Shown here piece after piece: positions 1 to 12,744 of a stretch of 64,000 nt of DNA. Made by a program: the position numbers and the translations under genes. The notes beneath the pieces are model-generated. The model saw only the letters and a program-made list of their open reading frames with translations, was not told where the DNA came from and made no database searches. The stretch is from Torymus aiolomorphi. Taxonomy: Eukaryota; Arthropoda; Insecta; Hymenoptera; Torymidae. The stretch lies in the NCBI GenBank assembly GCA_036365515.1, contig CM070877.1:15610201-15674200 (forward strand). The letters are read 5' to 3'. Numbering within the stretch: the stretch's first letter is position 1; every line of letters begins with the position of its first letter.

Positions 1-1083
1 ACGTTTCTATATCGACTCCATTAAATCTGGTTTATTGCAAATCCATCCCGCAAATCTTCCTTATAGAATCCGAATATCCAATTATTTGCTTAAGAAATCC
101 GACTTCCTGAATATTACCTACATTGCACAATATATTCAATTCACTTTTTTCAATGCATAGTAAATAAACGATATCACCCGCATCATGAATAATTAAATTT
201 CCGCGCTATCTACTTTCGCATATTTATCTTCGCGCATCCGCTTTCTTGTGGGTCCTTTTTGGTGCGCATATAAACTGTATGCGGCTGTACTTGCACATTG
301 TCTAATCTACGAAGGTTATCGTTTTTTGTTTCTGTTGTTTTTGTAGTCACTGACCTTTTTATACTTTATAGCGACAATTTTTCGAGTCTGATGTTACCTT
401 TGGACTTGAGTCCATTCAGACGCGAAAAAAATTATCTTTGTTTTTTTAAGTAGATTTCCGCGGTAAAAAAAAAGGATTTCTTAAAGTGATCCGATATTGA
501 ACTTTTTAAGCGTCTGATGTAAATATTTTTTATGAATGTTTGGGGGATTAAGGATGGTGAGAAGCTGTCAGTTATTGTATAAATACAAAGATATTGAGTG
601 TACTTTTATTATTGACTGGTAAAATAAATTATGAATGTCAAAATAAAACAACATATACGTCTTAAAACATCTTTTTGAACATTTTTAGTTTAAAAAATTT
701 TTATGAGTCTGAAGTTTACATCGTTGGAATGCAACGAAATAATTTTTCACAATTGATTAAAGTTATTGAACAATGAAAATTTTATCTAAACCTTTGTTAT
801 AAAGTTATTTTATGTTATAAAACGCGATATCTATGTAAAATTACTATATTAATTAGCATAAACTCGAACTAAAACGAATTATTTTTATATCGTTGCGGTC
901 CAACGTTGCAAACTTCAGTCGCATAAATTTTTTTCACCGTGCCAATAAAGCTTTCTCTATGAGGAAGCAATATTCGTTTATGAAGTGTTTTAAAATAATA
1001 TGGCTTTAAGTGCAATTAAATTAATTGAATAATGAAATGCTTAGTTTACTCGAGGGTGGCTCTGGCGAATTAGCGAAATCGAT

Positions 1084-1776
1084 ATAAGAAAAAACCGCTG
1101 CCAAGTCATTGGCACGTAGCTTCTTCAAACTAATTTATTGATTGTTTTTGTTAAATTTTAATGCCAAAAATTAATTTGTCACAACAAAATTTTTTTTCAT
1201 GAATATCCGCAACAAAACAATTATATAAAATACAAATAAGAACATTCTTGAACCAAATGTTATCTTCAATTAAATTCTTTGTTTTTACAAAGAATTTAAT
1301 TGAAGATAACATTTGGTTCAAGAATTATATAAAACAACTCAGAAACATTACGAACTAAATAAGATTTTAGGAAAACAAAAAAGGTTAATTTAGAAGTGTT
1401 GAGAAAAACAGTAAATGTTTTTAAAAAAAGCAAGCAAGCCATTGAAAAACACTGATTCGTCAGGCATATTATATATATTCTGATTCTTTTATTACAGTTT
1501 AAAAGTTACTAAATAACTAAAATCCGTTATTATTACATATTGTATTTGTATAAACTTTATAAATATGTATTTTATTACCTATATCGCCTACAAAATAGTC
1601 TATAAATTTCGAACTAATACATGAAGCCGTCATTTAGAATTTGCGATTTTTAAGAAAACGTAAAAAACATTTTAACCTTCAACATCTCTAAAAATTAGGA
1701 ACAAATCCTTTTACCTAAAGAACTTTTACGATACACACACACACACACATACGCGCACACGCACACACGTACACAC

Positions 1777-1843
<67 letters not shown>

Positions 1844-2845
1844 AACAAACTCTACTTCTACATCTACACAAAATTTCAACGTGATTAAACCAATTTTTAC
1901 TATAGTTATCATACAACGAAGAAAATGACTTTGTCAAATACCAAAATATACCAAAATTTTAAATATGAATATCTCGAAAAATTAATCGAACGATCTTGAT
2001 GAAAATTCACACACATGTGGTCTATATCACACACAAAATTGTCTATAAATTTTGAGCTGATTCATCGAGCCGTTCTCGAGAAATTACGATTTGTAAAAAA
2101 GGTTAAAAAAATTTTAACCTAAAATATTTCTGAAATTTATGGTCTAATCATTTAGCCCAAGGAAATCAACCGAAAGATATCCAAAATCTACCCCTACAAG
2201 AAATTTCAAAGCGATTAAGTCAATTTTACTCCATCAGTAATCGTTAGACATAGAAAACTCATTTTTTTCATTTTTCAATTTTTTACTCAAAAACTAGTCG
2301 ACAGAATGGATTAAAATTTTTACAAATTATAGCTATTTATATTCTGCATTATCATGATATTTTTCAAAAAGATTGACCATCTAGTTTTGGAGTTATAAAC
2401 TTTAAAAAAAAACACTTTTTTGTTAATAACAAAAGAACCATAGTAGATAGCATAATTTTTCTTTTTGGAAAATATAGGTATTTTTATGCTCTTTCAAATG
2501 CTATCCATTCAATTCAAATATCTCAATTCTATCATTTAAAAAAAAGCAAAAATCAATTTGGCGAAAATCGAAAATTCACCATAAAAGAAACGAATCTGCG
2601 AGACAAAAAACGGATTTTTGACCCGCAATGACAAAAAAAAAATGAGCTGCGAAAGATTAAAATTCGTTCAGTAAAAGCTGCGGGCCAGGCGTATACATAC
2701 ACACACACGCGTACACACACAGACACAGACATTTTTCAAAAACCATGTATTTTGATTGCTAACACCTCGAAAAACAATTATAACAAATTTTTACAAAAAC
2801 TCAAAAAATTACTATCATAAAGCTTCCTCTAGGAGGAGGCAAAAG
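1084..2845 (+). repeat. CA-bearing dispersed repeat, copy 1
   Basis: It begins aaaaaaccgctgccaagtca and ends near aagcttcctctaggaggagg. It contains a hairpin (1244-1325) and CA tracts at ~1733-1840 and ~2697-2728. Matching copies or pieces lie at 18936-19790, ~52230-52300, 53352-55985 and, inverted, ~63860-64000. Confidence 0.6.
1244..1325. repeat. Perfect 38-bp inverted repeat (hairpin)
   Basis: Arms 1244-1281 and 1288-1325 are exact reverse complements around a 6-base loop. The direct repeat ttatataaaa lies on both sides (1221 and 1325). Confidence 0.85.
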
Positions 2846-3118
2846 AAAAATCCCTACTGAAAGTACGAATTTTAAGTTCTTCATTCGTATCTTACACATA
2901 TTCGAAAATAGGAATTACAGCGTTTTAGTAAATTGATTTAATGTATGTAGATAAAATTGTATTACACTATAGCAGTTTAAATTCAAAAAATTAATGATTA
3001 TTTCCAGGGTTATCATTTATTTCAATTTGGATTGAAGAATCTTTATACTGATGCTGCTATACATTTAAAACGTCTGGCTCTGTAATATTGTATCAATATA
3101 AATGTTATACTTCTAAAA

Positions 3119-3760
3119 AAAATTAATGACATACTGTAAAAAATTTTTACAGTGATAATGAATAAGTTAACATGATCTTTTTTTTAAGATATACGTTTAA
3201 AATTTTATATTTCAGTTTTTAATTGTTTAAATCGTCTGTCATACTGTAAAAAATTGTTAGAAATTAATTTTTTTTTTCAACAATTTTAGAAGCGTTTTAA
3301 GGTATTTTGTATACTTTCTATTAGTATGCCAATCTTTACTTGTTATTAATAAATTATTAAATTGATATCTAAACAAGTTTTAATCTGTAAAAAATTGTTT
3401 TCAGTTGCTGTCAAAATTTGCAAATTAATTATTGGACAAAACATACTTATACACCTGCAAACAGTCTGCCAAGAAGAATTTCGATTATTTTTCCAGTGAA
3501 TTTGTATGGTATAATGGCATACTGAAAAAAATTGATTTTAGTTTCACGATTTCAGAGCAAGTTTACATGAATTTACATTAACCTTGTATCCGCGAAAACA
3601 GTATGTCAATAAAGCAGCCTGTAAAAAGTTGTTTGAATTAAAATTAATTTTTGTATACAACGTGTTACAATAAAAGTTATTTTTATTGTATTTTTCTATT
3701 ATTCGAGGCTCTAAATCTATCATCTTTTAAAGGCAGACTGTAAAAAATTGTTCCTATTTT
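3119..3760. repeat. Degenerate array of ACTGTAAAAAATTGTT motifs
   Basis: Near-copies start at about 3133, 3243, 3385, 3522, 3619 and 3738, spaced 97-142 bp. Several are preceded by agtatgccaat-like words, as in an eroded tandem repeat. Confidence 0.45.
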
Positions 3761-6700
3761 TGTGACATGACCGCCCGGTCTAATAGGCTCTTATGAAGAG
3801 AAAAGCATTTTTCCTCGTCTTTTCATGAAAATCTATAATTTTTTTCTGTGATGAAAATATCAAGTCACCTCTGTCACCAGGAAAATTTAAATTTATAATT
3901 TCATAAAAACCGAAAATCGTACTTTTGACACGCACATATATCGCATGCATTGTGGTTATTTTTATGTATCATAGCAAAATTTGAATCCCCCCCAGGGCCC
4001 CTTATAGAGATACGGCCCAGCACTTATTGGAGTCACCTTGCAATTTCACCCGCCATAAAGAGAATATCAAAATTATGTTACACTTCTTCGGAGTTTACAA
4101 AATGACAACACAACGTTGCATTATAATTCTCTCTCTTAAAAACCCGATCGCCGAGAACCTCTCCGCTCCACATTATAAACGCCTCGATCTCTTTAACATA
4201 ACTCGCCTCCACCCATATCGGACAACATTTTCGGTGCGCGACCCGTCGAGAGAGAGAGAGAGAGAGAGAGAGAGATTCGCGACGGCAAATAAACCGGTAT
4301 TTGCGAATGCTGCGTATACCATGTGTGTGTGTGTATGTGTATGCATTCTGCAGCGGCGAATGGGTAACGGGTTTTCTCGTGGTCTTTTGTGTGAGCGCGG
4401 AGTATAGGCCTACTTTATAAGTGGAGTTGCGGTATAGGCGCAGGCGTGTGTGGATCGAAATCAAGAGGACTTGAGACGGTTGTTTGATTAAGGAGTTTTC
4501 ATATGGTATACAGGGATGTAGAAGTGTTTCGAATGTTTTTTTTTGTGTTTATAAGGTGGGATTAACATTTTTTTTTTTATTTTTGTCTAACGAATTCAGA
4601 ATTTTGATTGAAAAATTGTACATGGATGAATTATGAAAATTGTTAATTGTTTAAAATCGATTCTGCAGAAATTTATGTCGATTTGCGTAAAGATGTACAT
4701 TGTATAATAATAATTAAACGCATGAATATTTTCGAAAGTATTTTCTGTTAATTTGGTATACAATTCATTTTGTTTCCATAATTTTTTAATTTACGTCTAA
4801 ACGCAATATCATTGTTTCAAGCAATTCTGACAATCGTAGATATTATTTTCGTATTATATGGTTTTTTCTTATTATACATGTGAATTTATACAAAGATTGT
4901 CTAAAAACATCACTGGAAACCACTTTTATGTATTCTTATGACACCCGTTTATATATAGTTTTTCTTGAAATAAACCACTATACTCAAATGACTATACAAA
5001 CTAACGTATGCATACATCGAGAATTATTACCAACCCCCAGATCACTTACGTCACGTATTTTTCCGATAATTACCAGCTAATCAGCGCACGACGCTGCCTC
5101 TGATTTACTGTATATCATCGCGAGAAGCAATGGCCCCTGAAAATATTATAATTAATCACGAAGAAGCCGCAAGACAAAACATTCGCCGGGCGCGGTTCGA
5201 TAACACTGCGCGCTTGTATTATATATATAGGGCTCGACGCGCGTGCACTGTATACTTACGCGGATTTATCAGTTTTGATGAGTCGTATTCTTACGCACGC
5301 GGCGACGTCAATTTATGTGGCGAGGTTTTGCGAATGAGCGCGAGAAATTGTCGGGGAAGTGAAGCTGCGATAAAGTGCGTCGATCGCACAGTAGTTTTGA
5401 GAATATGAGATGTTGCGGTTTATTATACGTTGGGTTCATTGGTCAAAATGTAATTTCGTAACTTATATATTAATATATAATTAGAAAAATTAATATTAAA
5501 TTTTAAATTCTTGAAATCTTATATTTTTCTTTCACCAAAGATCTTATCTGTCGGGACACAAAAACAACTATCGATATACTGATTATAGTAAGTATAAAAA
5601 TGGGCAGTTATCGCAGCCAACGTGGGAAATGAATTCGCACACATTCACATAAACAAGCCGATAAAGTCCTGCGAGGGGCAAAGTCTTATCATTATCAGCG
5701 TCTATTTCATATATATATTCACTTGCTTACGTACGCAAAGCGTATATATATACTTACACTTGACACATGAAATCGCGAATTTTTGCGCGGGTTTCCGTGC
5801 TCTGAGGGGGCCAAACCTCATTTATCGCTTTAGGATATTATCTTGTTTGGTTGGTCGATGATATAGAATTCGTTGAATGGCTTATTTCGGTTCCATTAAT
5901 TAAACATTTTTTCGCGTAGTCGAGATTTAAATATGTCATGTGTATCTTGCTGACAATCAAAGGAACCTAACTTGATTAATTATTTATCTAGATGTATGTT
6001 TGATAAAGTTATATATGGCTGCAGAAATATTTCAAAGTTCCTGATTTGAAAAAGCTGCGTTAATTTCAATTATAAATCGTTCTAGATACCAGCTCATCAG
6101 TCATAAGAATGTCTCTGAAAGCTTTTAATAACGTCAGTTGAGAGAAATTGATTCAATTGCGTCTCATGACTTCAGAAACTTTCTAAACACATCGTTCGTT
6201 AATCCAAAAATGTATCAGTAAAATGATCTTCTTATTAAAGAAGTTTATATGTAACTCTTGAATGTTTTAGACTGCTATTAAGTATTACGTTGATTCAGAA
6301 TATGTTAAATGAATTTGTTTACTAATAATATTAATTAATGAAATATGTTGAAAAACAGTACTTCAGCGGTAAAAAAAGTACACGATGAATACACGTTAAA
6401 ATTGATATAAATTCTACTATTAATTCGTTGGATCTAGAATAAACAATCAACTAATTATGAAAGGTAAAATTCGGACTATTATCTATTATGTTACAATTTA
6501 AAGACTGTTGAATTTCAAAAAGTTAAAGAAATGTATATGCATATCAAATAACAACATTAATTATTCATTAATCGTCCAATATAATTAAAAACAGGAAACT
6601 TTAATTTTAATATGGAGTTGTTCACGAAGTAATAATGAACTATATCGTTTTCATTTAAGCTATTACGATCGATATACCCAAATAAAATGCCATGATGACT

Positions 6701-6901
6701 AAATTTAATTTTGCAGACAGGTTTAAATTTCATAACATTCCATTGTTTAGAAAGAAAGTTAATGAAATAGAAAAAAAACTTCAACACAGTACTACAATCG
6801 AAAAAGTATAGCAGTACCACTCGACCAAACACTTCAATTTGTCTACAAAACCACTCCACCCTCGAGCTCCCACCCTTAACCATTACACCATAATCTCCTA
6901 C
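3761..6901. other. No recognisable gene
   Basis: This contains a (GA)n tract at about 4248-4274, a short TG run at 4322, and two GC-richer patches (5130-5410, 5620-5860) whose open frames of 80-126 codons have no recognisable domain. It presumably lies in an intron of the acyl-CoA synthetase gene. Confidence 0.4.
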
Positions 6902-9900
6902 TTCTCCGTCTCATTAGCCTCTCCGCCGACGTTAATCGTCCACAGGTAATCATTCAACTGCTTGGCGACACCCTGGGCCGTCTCGAGCAGCTGCGGTATG
7001 GTGATGATGCACTTGACCTTGGCGCTCTGGAACTGTCGATGGAGCTCGTGGACGGTGAACAGAGGATTGGCGAAGGTGACGATGAGGCCGGCCTGCAAGC
7101 TCGCGTGCACTGCCACCAGGTACTCGGGCATGTTGGGCAGCAGCAGACCCACCCGGTCGCCAGGTTGCAAACCGGTGTTGGCCAGGAGGGCCTCGGCGCC
7201 CCGACGACTGAGGCTCTGGCTCATGGCGAAGGTGTACGAGCGGCCTGACATGCCGCATGTCTGCACAAAGCGGCGTATGAGTGTGTGGGTAGAAGTAAGG
7301 AAATTATTTGGATGTTTCGGGTGATTTTTATAAGGTTGTAGGGACATTTAGGGAGTTTGTAGTGCTTGCTCCGGGTTATACGCACCCTACTGATAAAGCC
7401 CACGTGGGAGCGAGCCATATGGGATGGACCTACGTGGGATATATGGTTCCACCATGGCTCCCATGTGGGACCCATGTGAGAAATTGCGTCAGGACTCCAC
7501 TGAAAACCACATGGTTCCTGCATGCGTCCCTCATGGGTCCCAAATTGTATTATTCAATTTTGACATAATTATTAAATAAACCTATTATTTATTAATAATT
7601 AATTAAATAGTACATTACGCTACCAGTGCGGGAAAGCAGACGAGAATCTCTTTCCCGAACATGTAGCGAACAGTATTTTTTGATACGACGTGTGGAAAGC
7701 TAGATTTTGAGTACACGTTTTTTGCCAAGCGTGTGCAAAATCGAGCTTTGCGCACGAGTATCGAAAAAAATATTACAAGCGAAAGCGAAAAGCAAATTAA
7801 AATTTTCATTATAGGTGTCATCTCTGAACAAAATATTTATTATTCATTAATGAGAATTACATTTTCAAATAAAAATTAAAAAACTTACCTCACTGTAAGA
7901 TTTTTTAAATAAATTATCAATAAACAATAAGATTAATTAAAAATTATAACAAAATTAAGCCCTGTGGGACGCATGTGGGAACCATAATATGGTTCCCAGT
8001 CGGGTCCCGCAGCAATTTCTCACATGGGTCCCATATGGCTCCCATGTAGGTTTTTTCAGTAGGGCGAGTTTGTCAGTTGTGATTTACGGATAGGAATTTG
8101 AAACGAACGGTCTGTGGTTCAAGAATTAAGCATAGGGGTTGTTTTTGCTATTGCTTCTTTTTGTTCTAAATATAATTAATTGCACCTATTTTTTAAACTT
8201 AAATTATTGAATCAGAGTCGTAGTTTTGGTAATTATAGACTTGCTATAAGTTGTTAACTAAAATTCGTTCTTGGCTGAAAATTCTTCAGTTATTCAATGA
8301 TATTTTAGTACATTCTAATAATAATGATTAATATGATTTAAATTTAGAATAAATTAAGCAAAATGAAATAAAGAAATTTATCTACAAGCGTGTGAAAGAT
8401 CAGATGAGCCTGCACCCTACACATGTTTAATTACACTTTCTTATTCATATCAAATATTTTCGTAACACCACTGAAACAAGATTCAAACAGCAGCGCCTCC
8501 AAAACTGTGTAACAGTTGCTCTGTTGTATCGAGTAGCAGCTCCTCTTCATCGAGTAGCGCTCCCCTGCATAAGGGAGAATGTACATAAGCGCTGCGCTAC
8601 GCTACGCTGTCGCATTGATTACTTGTAGACAACGTCGCTGATTGGCTAGCATTTAAATATTAGCCAATCAGCGACGAGGTCTACAAGTAATCAATGCGAC
8701 AGCGCAGCGTAGCTCAGCGTAGCGCAGCGCTTATGTACATTCTCCCTAAAGTAGTTGCTACTCGATGAGCGAACAGCACCTCTAAAACAAAGTGTATAGC
8801 AGCTGCTCTGCTAGTATCGAGCAGTATAGCTCCTTTTTTTGATAGAGTAACTGCTACTCGATGAGCGAGCAGCAGCACCTCGAAAACTCAGTTTTCGTAT
8901 GTTACGCGTTTAATAGTGTTGAAATGAAACATTGCATATGTCTGATGCTGATCAATGTGAAAAAATCAATAATAAATATTTAAAATTATTTATTATACAA
9001 TTTAAATTTTTTCGTTGTCAATAATTGGAAATGTAGTAATTGCAGTTTAAAGTAATTTAAAACTAGCGCAATTACCCCTGTCTCGATAGCGGCGGAAAAA
9101 GCCTCGTTACGTAATGCTTTGAAAAAAAAAAATAAATAAAAAAATATGCAACCACCCGAGTAGAAATGATTTTAAGGTAAAAGTCAGGGCCTGTACCGGT
9201 ACCTGATCAAGTTTTACAGGCCCGGGAAGCCTTATACATTACAATTTGCAGGCAGGTTACGCGATTCTAGGCCGGGCCTGGACAGGTAGTCTGATTAATT
9301 TTTTTATAACTTTTTTATAATTTTCTACATGTATACGAGATCTTCATATTTTGAAGTACCCATGCGGATGATACTTTGAAAGATAGGGGGTATGTTTAAA
9401 TTTAGATAAGTATTTAACGAGCATCAAACATTGATTTTAAGGCAAATTTTAAGGCAACTGGTCAGGCCCAGCCTAGAACCGCGTAACATGCCTGCAAATA
9501 CAATCGTCCCTACCTACTCTGTATACGGGGCTTGATTATTAACTCCGGCATGCCTGGATGAATTTCTACTCGGGCAGAAGATTCGAACTCGATACAACTA
9601 TCACGGTAACAGAATCAAACTGAAAATCATTTTTATGATAAAAAAATACATTTAAAAAAAAAATAAAAAATACATAATAAAAAAAAATACGAAAAAAATA
9701 TTTCGCAATTAACATACGATTTACTAATCCTTTTATCAATTGACCAATATCATTATGGAATCAATATTTATTATAAAAAAAAACAACGAATTACTTTGAA
9801 GAATTCTATTTCCATACAAACATTTTATGTCAAATTTGCATTGAACCAGTGTTTTTACGGTTTCACTTGTTGATTTTGGCCTCAGACGCGGCAACTATAT

Positions 9901-11844
9901 CAATAGCATTGACTACTTAATCTCGAGTGAGCAATGATATTGTACAAGTGCAATTTCAGCATTGAACCGTTCTCGGCGCATTTTTTCTTTTTGCCGGCAT
10001 TGAAAACAAGTTGAAAATATATACACACGTATCTCAAAATAAGAAGAAAACATTTATTTTACCGCCACTAATCAAATTATACATTGAGCAAATATGTAGC
10101 ATTTACATTTGTGTAACTCCGTGCAGCAAGGGACAAAGTCTAAACAACATCGGCTCTATTAATAAATTAGTGCGCCGATGGTAAGACGCGGCGCCGTACG
10201 AGAAATGTTCTACTTGCCCGATTACCGTTTATATAACGCGTCTGCGCCGATAAACTGTACCTTATTTTATTTTTTACGCGCACGTGCGACTTGATATTCA
10301 CGCATGCGAGTGAGTTGTCGGTGTGCCGAAATCGCGTAAACCCTTTCTTTTTTTTATCGGGTTGGATGAGATTTTTTTATTACGAAGATTGCGGTGAATG
10401 ATCGGAGAAGATAAGCCCAATCGAGATAAAGTTTCAAAAGTTTGGAGAGTGAGTCACGCTTCATTTTTTTCGCACAAATACAACGCAGACAGTTAATTGT
10501 GCGTGTGATTCGTGTCAAGGTGAATATTTAAAATAAACCGACGGGCGTAATTAATCGACGCTCTTGTGTTTTCTGAATATTTTACATTGAAATTTTTTGA
10601 TGAATTCTCTTAAATTTTAATTGAATAACTGAAGTGTTTGAAGAAAGCGTTTGGGGTTTAATAAAATACGAGGGATAGCGTCGCGTGATAAATGCATGCA
10701 CTTAGTAAGAAAAAAAATCTGCACGCATTACACGAGCGCATACATAAATAACTGGAAAGAAAATAAATGTCTTAGATAATAACTCTATGTATAAAACCCG
10801 CTTAAAATCAATATAGTTTTCAGATTTATTTGAAAAATTTGTAATATAATTTTATTGCATTTCATGTTGCGCTGTCATACATAAATTACCGCAGTTATGT
10901 ACACGTTATTGTTTTCATCCCTAACAAATATAATCGTTACTTTTTTTCCATCCTTAATGCCATTTACACAGTATATACTCCGCCTAGTCTAATTTAACAA
11001 ATTAAAAAAAAAAATCTAAATACCGATTCAAGCATAAAAATGTACAAAATAATCTAAGAACCATTAGTACCCTCATTAAAATTTCCAATACGCTTCAACG
11101 GCTTTTCTTTGTTCGTATAAACATCTCCTCCCCCTTTTTTACACACTTCAAGCGTCAGCATATCCAATAAAATATGAACAAAATATACACAACAATGCCC
11201 CCTCGTCGTCGACCTATAACCATTTTTTATTCTCTTCTTACACGCTGACACCCCTCTATAACTCTCCACTGTTATACACCCACCGAAGCCCTTCTCGCGC
11301 GGCAAATTCGACTTTCGGCGTACACATTAATCGGCCGATCGATGGACTTTGCGCCCCGGCGTCGCTTGCGCGCGAGCTTATCGCAGAATAACTAACGAAT
11401 TCGCTTGCGTAAGGCGGCAATTGGCTCAATCGGCCGGCGCGCTTTATTCATTTGAATTCTCGCCCAGTGACACGACGAAGATGCTTCTGCTATACGCGCG
11501 TGTGCGTGTGTATTGATTTTTTTGAAGCTAAGTCACCCCGTGCAACCGGTACATCGATGGTACAAACGCGATTAGACGCCCCGTTACGTAATTGCGGCGG
11601 GATTGTGCTTTTTTTCTTCTTTTTTTTTTAAAGAATGAAACTTTACCAGGGCGGGTAGATTCTTCCACTTGTCGGAGCGCGACCAGATGTACTGGCTGAG
11701 GGTCTGCTCGGGCACCTCGACCTCCCCGTACGGGCTCTTCAACACGCTCGAGCTGTACCTCGCCAGCCGCAGCTTGTTCTTGTTGCTGCTGGTGAGCTTC
11801 AGGCTGGCAGCCCGGGCGACGATCTTGCGGGACGACGCGAACAT
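6902..11844 (-). CDS. Acyl-CoA synthetase / 4-coumarate-CoA-ligase-like, N-terminal part (exons 1-2)
   Basis: Two coding exons are seen: exon 1 at 11647-11844 (ATG at 11844, 66 codons, donor GTAAAG, phase 0) and exon 2 at 6902-7260 (acceptor CAG, about 120 codons, probable donor GTAGGA). Exon 2 reads TCGMSGRSYTF, then GDRVGLLLPNMPEY and HASLQAG, typical of the N-terminal AMP-binding domain of adenylate-forming enzymes, which activate carboxylic acids to acyl-CoA through an acyl-AMP. The first ~33 residues are basic and Ser-rich (MFASSRKIVARAASLKL), like a mitochondrial presequence. Family members run ~540-600 aa, so only the first third is here; the ATP-binding and catalytic exons must lie left of position 1, or the gene is broken. 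Intron 1 (7261-11646) is filled with foldback elements. Substrate cannot be told. Confidence 0.75.
7385..8064. mobile_element. 680-bp foldback element built from CCCATGTGGG / CCATATGG words
   Basis: Ends ccctactgataaagcccacg and ...tttttcagtaggg are inverted. Both arms contain strings such as gagccatatggga, acccatgtgagaaatt and gggaccc. The centre carries an AGTACATT-family element from about 7609 (agtacattacgctac). Confidence 0.7.
8573..8746. mobile_element. Hairpin MITE with TAA flanks (Harbinger-like target)
   Basis: Inverted arms begin gggagaatgtacataagcgc; TAA lies on both sides (8570-8572 and 8747-8749). It sits inside a degenerate direct repeat with the words gctactcgatgagcg and gtatcgagcag at ~8480-8890. 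Confidence 0.65.
9155..9574. mobile_element. 420-bp inverted-terminal-repeat element
   Basis: Terminal cccgagtagaaat is inverted at the other end. The arms also share ggcctg..tggcc-type words and the pair gcaggcaggttacgcg / cgcgtaacatgcctgc. Confidence 0.65.
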
Positions 11845-12744
11845 TGTTTTTCTCTCGATTGTCTCACACCACAACTATATAGACTCTCGATCGCGCGCAA
11901 AACAATACGCGCGTGCACACAACACAACGTGAGATGGCCTCCGAGTATACACAGGAAACGGTGAACGAAAAAGAAGAAGAAGAGCAGGACGAAGAAGAAG
12001 AAAGAGGTAAAAAAAAGAAAAGAACTCGAAACCTCCCTGTGCACTGGCCGACTTCCTGGTACGACTTCCTCTCCTCAGCGTACAACTATACGTGTAGTAT
12101 ATGCAAATATGTGCCTATGTGTGTGCACCCGCTCGAGCTCGGAGGCTGACTGACTGACTGACTGACTGACTGTCTGAGTACACAGCAGAGTAGCAGCAGC
12201 TGCGAGTGAAAGTATGCGCCCGCGATAAGTCGAGCGCCCGCGCGCGAGAGCGGGAGAATCCGCAAGTCATCCTCCCGGCTAGTCGCAGAGGAGTTGAATG
12301 TAGTTAGCATACACGGGGGAGGATAATGTTTTCGGGTCAAGGCTCGACGGGGGTGGGCGAGGTATTATTGAAGAGGGTCTTTCCCTCTATATAGCTGTGC
12401 TGTGGCACGCCGCGGGTTCAAAGTTCATCGTGCCGTCGCGTGGGCGGTATTTATACATCGGTTCGCGTGCATGGAGAGAGTGAGAGAGGGGCGCTTAAAA
12501 AAGATCCCTGCTGGTCTTTCACGATATACCCGCGCCTACGCGCTGGTACATTTACAAACGAGATTTACAAAAATATTATGCGTATTAAGAGCGAATTCGC
12601 GTGTGTAGGCGCGTGAAAGATGCCACGATCCGGTCCAAAAATGTCCCATAATCCATCCCCTCCCTTGTTCCGTTTGTTTTTTTGTTGTTGTATAGAGGGG
12701 GGCGTGTCCCCGTGATAGCGAGTGCGCGTGCACGCATGCGACGC
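11845..12744. other. Intergenic region; likely promoter/5' UTR of the acyl-CoA synthetase gene
   Basis: This 900-bp interval lies between the start codon of the acyl-CoA synthetase gene and the stop codon of ABCB10, both on the minus strand. It is GC-richer than its surroundings. It contains a short (GACT)n tract at about 12147-12171 and purine-rich runs. Open frames on both strands overlap one another and look like chance. No TATA box can be named with confidence. Confidence 0.4.

Larger units (their letters stand above)
7261..11646 (-). other. Intron 1 of the acyl-CoA synthetase gene, no coding content seen
   Basis: This 4.4 kb stretch separates two in-phase exons. It holds the foldback element at 7385-8064, a hairpin at 8573-8746 set in a degenerate tandem repeat (8480-8890), and an inverted-terminal-repeat element at 9155-9574. 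The rest, about 9600-11640, is AT-rich with a GC-richer patch at 10130-10330. Short open frames such as 11054-11305 (-) have no support. Confidence 0.6.

Noticed and set aside
1695..1937. Open frames encoding Cys-Val or His-Thr repeats (also at 19388-19798, 50241-50520, 52038-52220, 55674-55979)
   Set aside because: They are translations of CA/TG microsatellites and have no coding support.
5130..5408. 92-codon plus-strand frame in a GC-richer patch
   Set aside because: No domain, no splice or homology support; length is within chance.
6962..7324. Plus-strand open frames over acyl-CoA synthetase exon 2
   Set aside because: Shadow frames on the strand opposite a recognised exon.
9575..9625. 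Minus-strand gagttcgaatctt resembling a tRNA box B beside the 9155-9574 element
   Set aside because: No box A at proper spacing and no stems; not called as a tRNA or SINE.
11669..12149. Overlapping open frames with KKEEEEQDEEE-like or Ser/Phe-rich sequence
   Set aside because: They arise from low-complexity purine runs in the intergenic region; no domain and mutually exclusive.
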